Shown one piece after another: positions 27,229 through 40,438 of a DNA stretch of 64,000 bases (its first letter is position 1; each line of letters opens with the position of its first letter). The stretch is from CAVSPO01 sp963730005 (GTDB lineage: Bacteria > Actinomycetota > Actinomycetes > Propionibacteriales > Propionibacteriaceae), in the NCBI GenBank assembly GCA_963730005.1, contig CAVSPO010000015.1, positions 101,705 through 165,704 on the forward strand, in the 5' to 3' direction. A program made the translations under genes and the position numbers. The notes under the pieces are model-generated. The model was not told where the DNA came from. It did not search any database and worked only from the letters and a program-made list of their open reading frames with translations.

Positions 27229-27954
27229 TCAAGCTTTGTCACGCGCCAGGCCAATGAAGTACTCGACGTTGCCGCTCGGGCCAGGAAGCCGGCTGGGAGA
27301 TTGCCAGAAGCATCCCCAACCTCGCATGTTCGCGGCAGCCACCACTCCCGCCACCGCCTGCTCACGCAGCTCCGCGGAGCGCACCACCCCTCCGGACCCG
27401 AGCAGCTTTCGACCAACCTCGTACTGGGGCTTCACCATCAGCAGAGCGCGCCCCTGAGGGTCGACCACGGCCAGCAACGGGTCAAGCAGCATGGTCAGGG
27501 AGATGAAGGAAACGTCGGCCACAACCAGCCCCACGGGGTCACCGTCCAGGTCCGCCAAGGTCAGCTCCCGCAGGTTGAGGCCCTCACGCACGCGAACCCG
27601 GGAGTCGCGTCGGATGGAGGCATCCAACTGATCGTGCCCGACATCGACGGCATAGACCACCTGGGCCCCAAGGTGCAACAGCACCTGGGTGAATCCCCCG
27701 GTGGAGGCACCGGCATCCAGGACCCGAGCCGGGACGCCAAGTCCGGACTCCTCCAAGGCACCCAGCAGCTTGTGCGCACCGCGAGACACCCACGGGTCGC
27801 GCTCCACCTCGATCTGAGCTGACTCAGCAACGTCGAAGGCGGGTTTGGTCACTGTCTGTCCGCCGACTTTGACCTTGCCAGCCCTGATCAGGGTGGCGGC
27901 CTGCGAGCGTGACCGGGCTTGGCCGGAGGCTGCCAGATGGGCGTCCAGACGCAC
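27229..27954 (-). CDS. tlyA: TlyA-family 2'-O-ribose rRNA methyltransferase (hemolysin A family)
   Basis: In mycobacteria TlyA methylates 16S and 23S rRNA and confers capreomycin sensitivity. The protein is 241 residues, slightly shorter than the 268 of M. tuberculosis. An N-terminal S4 domain (RLDAHLAASGQARSRSQAATLI) is followed by an FtsJ-like fold with the SAM site VLDAGASTGGFTQVLL near residue 85 and catalytic-lysine region LMVKPQYE. The start is GTG 27954, one base after the stop of the small upstream gene, so translation is probably coupled. Confidence 0.92.
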   Translation of the reverse strand: MRLDAHLAASGQARSRSQAATLIRAGKVKVGGQTVTKPAFDVAESAQIEVERDPWVSRGAHKLLGALEESGLGVPARVLDAGASTGGFTQVLLHLGAQVVYAVDVGHDQLDASIRRDSRVRVREGLNLRELTLADLDGDPVGLVVADVSFISLTMLLDPLLAVVDPQGRALLMVKPQYEVGRKLLGSGGVVRSAELREQAVAGVVAAANMRGWGCFWQSPSRLPGPSGNVEYFIGLARDKA

Positions 27955-27955
27955 A

Positions 27956-28099
27956 TCAGGCCTTGTGCCGGTGGTGTTGGAACGATGGTGCGCCGGCCAA
28001 CCCGGACAGGTCGACGAGGCCGTACAGGGCACGATCGACCCTGACGTCGCCAGCCACCGGCGGTTCGGTTTGCTCAGCCATCTCGGTTTGTTCAGTCAC
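27956..28099 (-). CDS. Small conserved-position protein between the HAD phosphatase and tlyA
   Basis: A 47-residue protein from GTG 28099 with sequence core VAGDVRVDRALYGLVDLSGL and a basic His-rich end. It lacks recognisable domains. Many actinobacteria carry a similarly small unnamed gene exactly here between the HAD hydrolase and tlyA (in M. tuberculosis the gene between Rv1692 and Rv1694), and its stop lies one base before the tlyA start. The ribosome site is weak, so the start is uncertain. Confidence 0.5.
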   Translation of the reverse strand: MTEQTEMAEQTEPPVAGDVRVDRALYGLVDLSGLAGAPSFQHHRHKA

Positions 28100-28127
28100 G
28101 TTGAAAGGCCACCCCGCGCGTCGGCGT

Positions 28128-29123
28128 TCAATGCACCTGGTCGAGCGCCTGCAACGCCGCCGTGGCATCCAGATTCCCGTCGGCCCAGGCCAGCTGCAGC
28201 AAGGCCCACAGCGCGTCTAGCTGGCCCGCCAGGTCCACTGGCACCACAGACAGCACCACGGCCCTGCCCTCGACGGACGCCGTCACTTCTCCGCACACCG
28301 CGCTGCCTGCCTCCAGCCGGGCCTCTCGGGCCGGGGCCAGCAGCGCCCGCACGTCCTGGCCGATCCACGTCGGACGCCTGGCGGGCTTCGCGTTCACCAG
28401 GTCGGACTTGCCGTGCACGCCACTGAGAACGAACAACGAGTCCATCCCCACGTTGTGGGCACCCTCAATGTCGGTGTCGCAGCGGTCGCCGACGAAAATC
28501 GGATTGCTGGTCGCAAGACGAAGCACGGTCTCGTTCAGCAGCGGCGGGTACGGCTTGCCGGCCACCCTGGGCGTGACTTCCACCGAGGTGGCGACCACGC
28601 CGATCTGAGATCCGGCTCCGGGCACCAGCCCCAACTCGGTCGGGCGAGTGCTGTCGGTGTTGCTGGCATACCAGACGGCGCCGCGCTGGATCGCGTGCGC
28701 TGCCTCGTTGAACATCTGCCAGCCAGCGTGCGGATGGTAACCCTGCAGAACCGCTACCGGCTCGTCGCGGAAGCTGCCCACCACCTGGAAGCCGGCCGCA
28801 GTGGCCTGATCAGCCAGTGCCTGGGTGCCCGCGACAAACACCTTGCTGCCGGCCGGAAGTTCCCGGCGCAGCATCGCGATCAACGCCTGTCCGCTGGTCA
28901 CCACGTCCTCGGCCACACACGGCATGCCGAGTGCCGTCAGCTGCTCAGTGACTGCCTCCGGAGGTCTCGCAGCATTGTTGGTGACGAAGCCCAGCTTGAC
29001 TCCCCGCTCGCGCAACCCGGCGACTCCTTCCGCTGCACCCGGGACCGCAACAGGGCCCAGATACAGCACACCGTCAAGGTCGAACAGCGCGGCGTCATAA
29101 CGATCGATCAACGCCTCAGTCAT
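28128..29123 (-). CDS. HAD-superfamily phosphatase, NagD-like (subclass IIA)
   Basis: Probable sugar-phosphate or nucleotide phosphatase; the actinobacterial homologue Rv1692 is a glycerol-3-phosphate phosphatase. The protein is 331 residues. HAD motif I is ALFDLDGVLYLG near residue 12, motif II is GFVTNNAARPP, the IIA cap domain is in the middle, motif III/IV are GKPYPPLL and FVGDRCDTDIEGA. The last 60 residues are an extra C-terminal tail. The ATG at 29123 overlaps the preceding stop by 8 bases. Confidence 0.92.
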   Translation of the reverse strand: MTEALIDRYDAALFDLDGVLYLGPVAVPGAAEGVAGLRERGVKLGFVTNNAARPPEAVTEQLTALGMPCVAEDVVTSGQALIAMLRRELPAGSKVFVAGTQALADQATAAGFQVVGSFRDEPVAVLQGYHPHAGWQMFNEAAHAIQRGAVWYASNTDSTRPTELGLVPGAGSQIGVVATSVEVTPRVAGKPYPPLLNETVLRLATSNPIFVGDRCDTDIEGAHNVGMDSLFVLSGVHGKSDLVNAKPARRPTWIGQDVRALLAPAREARLEAGSAVCGEVTASVEGRAVVLSVVPVDLAGQLDALWALLQLAWADGNLDATAALQALDQVH

Positions 29124-30063
29124 CGCTGGCATTCTCCCGCTCTGGGGCTTCTCCGTCGTGGGGCAAGGGCTCATGGGCATCCTGTGGGGGCCCAACCTGC
29201 GGCTCTTGCTCCCTGGCTCCCGCACCATTGTCGCTCATCGTCCCGCCCGCCACGTCCGGAAGTTGATCCTCGTCATCCTCACGCTCGAATGCCTCGTCGC
29301 CAGCTTCGAGATCTTCGCTGGGCTCGTCTCCGAATGAGTGCTCATCCTCAGAATCGTCGCTCTGAGCGTCTCGGTCATTCGAGTCGCCATCCTCGTCATC
29401 GACGTCTTCGTCCTCGGCGTCGGAGTAGTCGTCAGGCTCCTCACCCTCGTCGAAGTATTCCTCCTCGAACTCATCGACGAACTCGACGCCGTCCAACCTC
29501 GCGATCCTCTCCCGGGCAGCCAGACGATGTTCAGAATCGTACTTGTCGGCAGCCACGAACCATTCGCGGGCACCCTTCAGGTCGCCCGATTCCTCGAGCA
29601 TCGCGGCGTAGGCGAAGCGCAGTCTCGACTGCGCGATCCGGCTCCCTCGGTGTGCGCTGATCGCGACTTTCAGCAGTCGAAGACCCTCTGCCCGCTGACC
29701 GAGGTCGCTGCGGGCACCGGCCTCCACGATCTGCATCTCGATTCGTTGGTCCTCGTCCAGCTCGAGGTCGGACGCCTCACGAGCCAGTTTCAGTGCCCCC
29801 TGCGGCCGCCCCAGGGCGCGCTCGCAGTCAGCCAACACTGGCAGATAGTTGGGATCGCCCTTCATCCGGTGCAAGGCCCGGTACTCCGTCAGTGCGATCT
29901 GGTATTCGCCGGCCGCGTAGGCGGTCTCAGCTGCCGCTTCGCGAACCACGGGCAGACGAGCGGCTCGTCGTCGAGCAGCCATTGCATGCTCGAAAGCCAG
30001 GTCAGGGGCGACGTCGATCAACTCCCCGGCGGCGACCAGGTGCGCAGTGATGACCTTCGCCAA
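29116..30063 (-). CDS. C-terminal, TPR-like part of a frameshifted Arg/Gly-repeat protein
   Basis: From the TTG at 30063 this reads 315 residues, but that codon is internal. The same frame is open upstream through the Arg/Gly repeats, and PFPVRAELRGLPKDLAKVITAHLVAAGELIDVAPDLAFEHAMAARRRAARL runs across it. Residues about 10-190 form paired helices typical of the TPR-like protein found beside this HAD phosphatase in actinobacteria (for example AAAETAYAAGEYQIALTEYRAL). From about 200 on it is an extremely acidic Asp/Glu/Ser tail. The N-terminal half is in another frame (30018-31181) because of an indel near 30770-30775. Restoring one base would give a single protein of about 688 residues. Confidence 0.75.
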   Translation of the reverse strand: MAKVITAHLVAAGELIDVAPDLAFEHAMAARRRAARLPVVREAAAETAYAAGEYQIALTEYRALHRMKGDPNYLPVLADCERALGRPQGALKLAREASDLELDEDQRIEMQIVEAGARSDLGQRAEGLRLLKVAISAHRGSRIAQSRLRFAYAAMLEESGDLKGAREWFVAADKYDSEHRLAARERIARLDGVEFVDEFEEEYFDEGEEPDDYSDAEDEDVDDEDGDSNDRDAQSDDSEDEHSFGDEPSEDLEAGDEAFEREDDEDQLPDVAGGTMSDNGAGAREQEPQVGPPQDAHEPLPHDGEAPERENASDD

Positions 30064-31181
30064 GTCCTTCGGGAGCCCGCGCAGCTCGGCACGGACCGGG
30101 AACGGCAGCGTGGTGGCGTCGAACTCCGTCGGCGGCGCAGGCTCGTTCTCCCGCGCCCTGAGGGCTTGGTGGCTTGGCAGTTCCTGCTCCGTGTCGCCGA
30201 AGCGTTCCTCGCGAAAACCAACTGTGCCGCTCCTGCCGCTGTCACTGCCAGAGCCGAAGCGGCGATCCCCACGCGGCTGGTATCCGCCTTGGCGGTCATC
30301 GGACCGCCGGCCATAACCACCGCCACCACGACCCTGGTAGCCCCGGTCCTCACGCGGCTGGTACCCACCACCACGGTCCTCACGCGGCTTGTACCCACCA
30401 CCCTGGCGATCTTCACGCGGCTGGTATCCGCCTTGGCGGTCATCGGACCGCCGGCCATAACCACCGCCACCACCACTGCCACCACGACCCTGGTAGCCCC
30501 GGTCCTCACGCGGCTGGTACCCACCACCACGGTCCTCACGCGGCTTGTACCCACCACCCTGGCGATCTTCACGCGGCTGGTATCCGCCTTGGCGGTCATC
30601 GGACCGCCGACCATAACCACCGCCACCACCACTGCCACCACGACCCTGGTAGCCCCGGTCCTCACGCGGCTTGTACCCACCACCACGGTCCTCACGCGGC
30701 TTGTACCCACCACCCTGGCGATCTTCACGCGGCTGGTATCCGCCTTGGCGGTCATCGGACCGCCGGCCATAACCCGACCACCACCGCCACCACGACCCTG
30801 GTAGCCCCGGTCCTCACGCGGCTGGTACCCACCACCACGGTCCTCACGCGGCTTGTACCCACCACCCTGGCGATCTTCACGCGGCTGGTATCCGCCTTGG
30901 CGGTCATCGGACCGCCGGCCATAACCACCGCCACCACCACTGCCACCACGACCCTGGTAGCCCCGGTCCTCACGCGGCTTGTAACCACCCTGGCGGTCAT
31001 CGGACCGCCGACCATAACCACCGCCACCAGCTACAGGACGACCGTGGGAAGACCCTCGAGATCCTGTCGATCGATTGCCGTATCCGCGTGACGACTCGTC
31101 ACGTCCCGCTCGGCCATCGCGACGACCGTCGTTGCCGTGCCGACCGTTGTCAGATCCCTGCTCGTCCGCACCTGAAGCCAT
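30018..31181 (-). CDS. N-terminal, Arg/Gly-rich repeat part of the same frameshifted gene
   Basis: The ATG at 31181 follows AGGATAGGGAT and starts MASGADEQGSDNGRHG. Residues up to about 135 are genuine: Arg, Gly, Asp-rich repeats with units GYGRRSDDRQGGYKPREDRGYQGRGG, resembling RGG-box RNA-binding proteins. After GRGGGGGR the frame slips, and the rest (MAGGPMTAKADTSRVK...) is the same DNA repeat read out of frame, ending at 30018. The true frame continues into 29116-30063. The slip sits in a C-run (AACCCGACC on the plus strand) where one extra C would restore the frame. It may be a sequencing error, a real mutation or phase variation. Confidence 0.7.
   Translation of the reverse strand: MASGADEQGSDNGRHGNDGRRDGRAGRDESSRGYGNRSTGSRGSSHGRPVAGGGGYGRRSDDRQGGYKPREDRGYQGRGGSGGGGGYGRRSDDRQGGYQPREDRQGGGYKPREDRGGGYQPREDRGYQGRGGGGGRVMAGGPMTAKADTSRVKIARVVGTSRVRTVVVGTSRVRTGATRVVVAVVVAVVMVGGPMTAKADTSRVKIARVVGTSRVRTVVVGTSRVRTGATRVVVAVVVAVVMAGGPMTAKADTSRVKIARVVGTSRVRTVVVGTSRVRTGATRVVVAVVMAGGPMTAKADTSRVGIAASALAVTAAGAAQLVFARNASATRSRNCQATKPSGRGRTSLRRRRSSTPPRCRSRSVPSCAGSRRTWRRSSLRTWSPPGS
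30264..31035 (-). repeat. Tandem ~150-bp coding repeats (Arg/Gly/Tyr-rich units)
   Basis: Six copies of the word GCGGTCATCGGACCGCC, at about 30292, 30436, 30592, 30748, 30900 and 30990, mark units of about 145-156 bp; the last is shorter (about 90 bp). Each codes for GYGRRSDDRQGGYQPREDRQ, then two or three more PREDR blocks and a GRGG spacer. Near-identity between copies points to recent unequal recombination or slippage and makes the region prone to assembly error. Confidence 0.9.
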
Positions 31182-31228
31182 ATCCCTATCCTGCCCATTC
31201 GGTATTGCGTGGTTGCTGCTGTAGAAAC

Positions 31229-31276
31229 AAAAAAACTCCGCCCGCAAAACCCTTGAAGGGGTTTTGCGGGCGGAGT
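31229..31276 (-). terminator. Strong intrinsic terminator of the rRNA operon
   Basis: Perfect 18-bp stem (ACTCCGCCCGCAAAACCC and its complement) with a 6-base loop, followed on the minus strand by seven T residues. It ends just before the Arg/Gly-repeat gene begins. Confidence 0.95.
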
Positions 31277-31282
31277 GTGTAG

Positions 31283-31400
31283 TCCGGCGGCGTCCTAGTC
31301 TCCCACAGGGTCCCCCCTGCAGTACCATCGGCGCTGGGAAGCTTAACTTCCGGGTTCGGAATGGAACCGGGTGTTTCCCTCCCGCCATGGCCACCGAAAC
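31283..31400 (-). rRNA. rrf: 5S ribosomal RNA
   Basis: 118 bases starting GTTTCGGTGG, with the conserved loop words CCGAACCCGGAAGTTAAG and GATGGTACTGC, and ending GACGCCGCCGGACT. The termini pair (CGGUGG with CCGCCG). It is the last gene of the operon; ends are estimated to within a few bases. Confidence 0.95.
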
Positions 31401-31473
31401 ACTTATCAAATTGTCAAACACCCTCCCCCGAACCCCAACCATCAGGGAACAAGAGACACGGTTCGTCTGCAAT

Positions 31474-31511
31474 TCCAGAACCATACAGTGGACGCGTAAC
31501 ACCTTTGTAGA
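31474..31511 (-). ncRNA. 3' arm of the pre-23S processing stem (23S-5S spacer)
   Basis: The RNA from this stretch (CGCGUCCACUGUAUGGUUC) is complementary, with one G-U pair, to the segment just before the 23S gene in the 16S-23S spacer (GAACUAUACAGUGGACGCG, about 34607-34625). The two arms bracket the 23S rRNA, as in known RNase III processing stems. Confidence 0.75.
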
Positions 31512-36456
<4,945 letters not shown>

Positions 36457-36640
36457 ACAAACACCCCACACCCCCCAAAAGAAGAGCATGAAGCAAAATC
36501 AACCAGAGCCCAACCACCGACAACAAAACCAAAACAACTGGTCCATCATCAATAATCAACACTCAAAGAAACAACAAGACCAGCCCGGCCACCCCAAAGA
36601 GCAACCAGACCAAACCTTGCAAAAAATGCATTGACCTAAA

Positions 36641-36661
36641 GCACACTGTTGAGTTCTCAAA
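36641..36661 (-). promoter_or_regulatory. boxA-like anti-termination element in the rRNA leader
   Basis: TTTGAGAACTCAACAGTGTG on the minus strand closely resembles the rRNA anti-termination leader word of mycobacteria (TTTGAGAACTCAATAGTGTG). A related copy lies in the 16S-23S spacer. Confidence 0.65.
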
Positions 36662-36716
36662 CCACACACACACCCCAACCAAACCCCGTAAGGCCCAGCC
36701 AAAGGCAGCTCTACCA

Positions 36717-36745
36717 ACTTTACCGAGGCAACTTCCCGAAGTCAA
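36717..36745 (-). promoter_or_regulatory. rRNA promoter P3 (closest to 16S)
   Basis: TTGACT, 17 bp, TAAAGT on the minus strand. Confidence 0.7.
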
Positions 36746-36847
36746 ATCGTGGTTAGTCTTCTCAGCGGTTTTGAGAGCAAACGCCGGATCCAGTTGATCC
36801 ACTCTTTGCTCTCAGGTTCTTCGTTCTGCGTCAACCGCAGATCTGCA

Positions 36848-36876
36848 ATGCTATGCAGGTCTTGCCTGGAAGTCAA
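36848..36876 (-). promoter_or_regulatory. rRNA promoter P2
   Basis: TTGACT, 17 bp, TAGCAT on the minus strand. Confidence 0.65.
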
Positions 36877-37015
36877 ACTCGACTTCCCTGACCCTGTCGG
36901 CACCCCCAAGCTGCGCTCAACCGAGCACCGCTCAACAGGGATACTGCCAGAACCGGCCCTTGGCCCGGCCTTGCGTCAACAACGCTCGTCCGGTTCACCA
37001 TCAGGGCGAGGTGAA

Positions 37016-37044
37016 ACTATACGCACTGTTTTCGATGCACGCAA
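37016..37044 (-). promoter_or_regulatory. rRNA promoter P1 (farthest upstream)
   Basis: TTGCGT, 17 bp, TATAGT on the minus strand, only about 25 bp after the tyrS stop. Confidence 0.6.
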
Positions 37045-37068
37045 ATCCGCTTGTGGGACCTGCCTGGC

Positions 37069-38343
37069 TCAGCCCATCGGGCGTGTGTCAACGGCCCCCA
37101 CGGTCTTCTTGCCTCGACGCAGCACCACGTAGCGACCGGCCAACAGATCATCAACACTGATCCGCGACTCCTCGGAGGTGACCTTGTCGTTGTTCACGTA
37201 GGCGCCCCCCTCCTTGATCGCCCGGCGAGCTGCCGACTTCGAAGCGACCACGCCGGCCGCCGCGAAGGCGTCCGCCACCAGGGGCAGTTCGCCATCAAAT
37301 GGCGGCAGCGGCGCCGCTCCGATCTCCTTCATGACGGCGGCAAGCGTCGCTTCAGGCAACGCCTCCAGATCTCCCCTGCCGAACAGTGCCTCCGCTGCGG
37401 CCACAACCGCTCGACGTTCCTGGGGTGAGTGCACCAGGTCGACGATGTCGTCGGCCAGAGCCCGTTGCCCTGCGCGCTTGGCGGGAGCTTCCTGCGTCAC
37501 CACTGCCAGCTGCTCGAGTTCGTCGTGGCTGCGTGGGCTGAACACCTTGAGGTATTCGACGACCTTGGCGTCTTCCACGTTCAAGAAGAATTGATGCAAC
37601 GCATAAGGGCTTGTCATGTCGGGGTCGAGCCACACGGTCCCGGATTCTGTCTTGCCGAACTTGGTGCCGTCGGCCTTGGTCAACAGGGGGGTGACCAGAC
37701 CGTGGGCGTGCCCCGCATCGCTCTTGCGAATCAGCTCGATACCAGCGGTGATGTTCCCCCACTGGTCGCTGGCACCAGTCTGCAGCGTGCAGCCGAGTCT
37801 GCGGTAGAGCTCCCGGTAATCCAGAGCCTGCAACAGCACATAGCTGAACTCGGTGTACGAGATGCCGGCGTCAAGCCGACTGGCCACCACGTCGCGAGCC
37901 AACATCCGACTGATGGTGAAGTGTTTGCCCACGTCACGCAGGTAGTCGAGTGTCGACAGACTGGCGGTCCAGTCGTAGTTGTTCACCACCCGGGCAGCGT
38001 TTGCGCCCTCGAAAGAGACGAACTTGCTCACTTGCTGACGGATGCGCTCCCCCCACTCAGCAACCAGGTCACGCGGATTCAAAACACGCTCGCCCGACTG
38101 TTTGGGATCACCGATCAGCCCTGTCGACCCGCCCACCAGCAGAATCGGCTTGTGCCCTGCCTCCTGCAGATGGCGCACAACCATCAACTGCACGAGATTG
38201 CCACAGTGGATGCTGGGAGCCGTGGGATCGAAACCCACGTAGGACGTGATGGGACCTGCATCAAGGTGCGCCGCGAGGGCGGCCTCATCGGTGGAGTCAG
38301 CGATCAGTCCGCGCCATTTCAGTTCATCCAGCACCGCATTCAC
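37069..38343 (-). CDS. tyrS: Tyrosyl-tRNA synthetase
   Basis: Class I synthetase of 424 residues that charges tRNA-Tyr. The HIGH-type motif is SIHCGNL near residue 45, the tyrosine-binding segment is QTGASDQWGNI near residue 190, and the KMSKS-type loop is TKFGKTESG near residue 230. A C-terminal S4 domain (KSAARRAIKEGGAYVNN) follows. The start is GTG 38343 with a TAGGGT hexamer 6 bases upstream, so the mRNA is probably leaderless. It is read towards the rRNA operon on the same strand with only a few tens of bases between its stop and rRNA promoter P1. Confidence 0.97.
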   Translation of the reverse strand: MNAVLDELKWRGLIADSTDEAALAAHLDAGPITSYVGFDPTAPSIHCGNLVQLMVVRHLQEAGHKPILLVGGSTGLIGDPKQSGERVLNPRDLVAEWGERIRQQVSKFVSFEGANAARVVNNYDWTASLSTLDYLRDVGKHFTISRMLARDVVASRLDAGISYTEFSYVLLQALDYRELYRRLGCTLQTGASDQWGNITAGIELIRKSDAGHAHGLVTPLLTKADGTKFGKTESGTVWLDPDMTSPYALHQFFLNVEDAKVVEYLKVFSPRSHDELEQLAVVTQEAPAKRAGQRALADDIVDLVHSPQERRAVVAAAEALFGRGDLEALPEATLAAVMKEIGAAPLPPFDGELPLVADAFAAAGVVASKSAARRAIKEGGAYVNNDKVTSEESRISVDDLLAGRYVVLRRGKKTVGAVDTRPMG

Positions 38344-38349
38344 GCGACC

Positions 38350-38355
38350 ACCCTA
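38350..38355 (-). promoter_or_regulatory. -10 element of tyrS, leaderless layout
   Basis: TAGGGT on the minus strand, 6 bases before the tyrS GTG at 38343. Confidence 0.5.
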
Positions 38356-38414
38356 GCGGTCGAGTTCGAGGGGCACGGCAACGGTCCATCCATCTCGCCA
38401 TGAGTTCGGTCGGA

Positions 38415-39923
38415 CTATGCCTGCTGCCTGGGCACCGCGATGTTGGCCCAGATTCTTGCCTGGTCGCCGGCTGCCGCCAACTCCTCCAACTGAACCCGCA
38501 CCGCTGCGGTGGCCGTGCCTCCGTGTGACGTGCGCGCCTCAACGGAGCCCCTGATGGTCAACACCTCGCGCACGGCCGGGGTGAGGCGCCGGTCGATGTT
38601 GGCCAGCTCTTCGTCGCCCAGCTGAGCCAACTCGTCAAGCCCGTGAGCCTCACAGAACTGGACGGCACGGCCGGTGATGTCATGGGCCTGCGCGAACGGG
38701 ATGCCTTGGCGAACCAGCCAGTCAGCCATGTCGGTGGCCAGGGAGAAACCGCCCGAAGCGGCAGCCGCCATCTTCTCGCGATCGAAGCTCAAGGTGCCCA
38801 CCAGCCCTGCGATGGCGGGCAACAGCATGTGCAGCTGATCGATGCTGTCGAAAAGCGGCTCCTTGTCCTCCTGCAGATCGCGGTTGTAGGCCAGCGGCAA
38901 GGCCTTGAAGCTGGCGAGCAGGCCGGTCAGGTTGCCGATCAGGCGTCCGGCCTTACCCCGGGCAAGCTCCGCCACGTCGGGGTTCTTCTTCTGCGGCATG
39001 ATGCTGGATCCAGTCGACCAGGCATCCGACAGTCGCGCGAACCCGGCTTCCTGGGTCGTCCAGAAGATGATGTCCTCGGCCAACCTGGACAGATCGATGC
39101 CGATCTGGGCCAATACGTAAGCAGCCTCACTGACCAGGTCCCGGGACGCTGTTCCGTCCATTGAGTTGGCCACCGACGACGTGAAGCCCAGTTCGGCGGC
39201 GATCGCGGCTGGATCCAGCCCCAAAGAGGTGCCCGCCAGAGCGGCCGAACCGTATGGGCTCTCTGCCAGTCGCAGGTCGAGGTCGCGGAGCCGGTCAAGA
39301 TCTCGCAGCAGCGGCCAGGCGTGGGCCGCCAGATGATGACTCGTCAGCACGGGCTGGGCCACCTGCATGTGGGTACGACCAGGCATGATGATGCCCAAGT
39401 TGGCGTCCGCTTGGGCACGCAGCGCGTCCACGACGTCCAGCACGTCGAGGCTCAGCAGGCGAATCTCCCGACGCAGGTAGGTCCGGATCAAGGTGGCGAT
39501 CTGGTCGTTGCGAGAGCGGCCAGCGCGCAACCGGCCACCCAGCTCCGCGCCTACTCGTTCTGTCAGGACCCGTTCCAGTGCCCCGTGCACGTCCTCGTCA
39601 CCAGGAGCTGGGCGCAGCGTCCCGGACGCCACTTCGGCACTCATGGTGACCAGCGCGTCTTCCATCGTCGCCAGCTCCGCTGCGGTGAGCAGACCCGCGC
39701 GGTGCAGAGCGCGGGCGTGTGCGCGCGAGCCGGCCAGATCGTCAGGGGCCAGCCGCCAGTCGAACCGCGTCGAGACACTGAGCGCGAACATGGCCTCGCT
39801 GGGGCCGCCGGCGAAGCGCCCACCCCACAGGAAACCCTCCTGATGACCCACGCCCCCCGGAACGCCCCCGGGGCTCTCGGGCTGGCTGGCCGTGGCGGCA
39901 CCACTGGTCGAATCGTCGTTCAC
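38415..39923 (-). CDS. argH: Argininosuccinate lyase
   Basis: Last step of arginine synthesis, releasing fumarate. The protein is 502 residues, about 30 longer than usual because of a low-complexity N-terminal extension before FLWGGRFAGGPSEAM. The fumarase/aspartase signature SSIMPQKKNPDVAEL is near residue 305, and the HAAW-type TSHHLAAHAW motif is near 170. The GTG start at 39923 overlaps the argR stop as GTGA and follows AAGGAGAG. argG, which usually precedes argH, is absent from this cluster. Confidence 0.96.
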   Translation of the reverse strand: MNDDSTSGAATASQPESPGGVPGGVGHQEGFLWGGRFAGGPSEAMFALSVSTRFDWRLAPDDLAGSRAHARALHRAGLLTAAELATMEDALVTMSAEVASGTLRPAPGDEDVHGALERVLTERVGAELGGRLRAGRSRNDQIATLIRTYLRREIRLLSLDVLDVVDALRAQADANLGIIMPGRTHMQVAQPVLTSHHLAAHAWPLLRDLDRLRDLDLRLAESPYGSAALAGTSLGLDPAAIAAELGFTSSVANSMDGTASRDLVSEAAYVLAQIGIDLSRLAEDIIFWTTQEAGFARLSDAWSTGSSIMPQKKNPDVAELARGKAGRLIGNLTGLLASFKALPLAYNRDLQEDKEPLFDSIDQLHMLLPAIAGLVGTLSFDREKMAAAASGGFSLATDMADWLVRQGIPFAQAHDITGRAVQFCEAHGLDELAQLGDEELANIDRRLTPAVREVLTIRGSVEARTSHGGTATAAVRVQLEELAAAGDQARIWANIAVPRQQA

Positions 39924-40438
39924 CGTTCACTCTCCTTGTCGGGCCCTGCATGCGCCAGCGCAGTGAACATCCGGGCGAGTTTGGCACCGCCGTTCGGATC
40001 ACGCGAGATCACCATCAATGTGTCGTCACCGGCAATTGAGCCGACGATGTCCGGCTCGGCCACCCCGTCGATCGCCCAGGCGAAGTACTGTGCTGCGCCA
40101 GGTGGGGTTTTGAGAATGCACAGGTTTCCCGAGGAGTCGGCCGAGATCAGCACGTCGGCGCAGATCTTGGCCAGCCGACCCTCCCCAGCGGCACGCCCAG
40201 CAACGACGTCGGACCCGGGCGGCGCGTAGACCAGCCCGCCACGGGTGCCGCGCACCCGCACAGCACCGATCTCGAGCAGATCCTTGGACAGCGTGCTTTG
40301 ACTGACGGAGATCCCCTTCGCGGCCAACAGCTCGGCCAGTTCGGCCTGCGAGCTGATTTCCTTCGACTCGATCAGAGCCAGGATGAGCGCCTGACGGGCC
40401 AGCCGGGACGAACCTGGCTGCGCACCGCCCGGGCTCAT
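39920..40438 (-). CDS. argR: Arginine repressor
   Basis: Arginine-responsive repressor of the arginine genes, acting as a hexamer. The protein is 172 residues: an N-terminal winged helix (ISSQAELAELLAAKGISVSQSTLSKDLLEIG) and a C-terminal arginine-binding domain with VGSIAGDDTLMVI. The ATG at 40438 overlaps the argD stop (ATGA), so argD-argR-argH are translationally chained. Confidence 0.95.
   Translation of the reverse strand: MSPGGAQPGSSRLARQALILALIESKEISSQAELAELLAAKGISVSQSTLSKDLLEIGAVRVRGTRGGLVYAPPGSDVVAGRAAGEGRLAKICADVLISADSSGNLCILKTPPGAAQYFAWAIDGVAEPDIVGSIAGDDTLMVISRDPNGGAKLARMFTALAHAGPDKESER

Larger units (their letters stand above)
36457..37068 (-). promoter_or_regulatory. rRNA operon promoter and leader region (no protein gene)
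   Basis: 612 bases between tyrS and 16S with no convincing coding frame. It holds three sigma70-like promoters with exact 17-bp spacers (listed separately) and, nearer 16S, an A/C-rich transcribed leader with a boxA-like element. Confidence 0.8.

Noticed and set aside
30264..31035. Regularly spaced repeats, first considered as a CRISPR-like array
   Set aside because: Units are about 150 bp, contiguous and in-frame coding for Arg/Gly-rich protein; there are no unique spacers and no cas genes.
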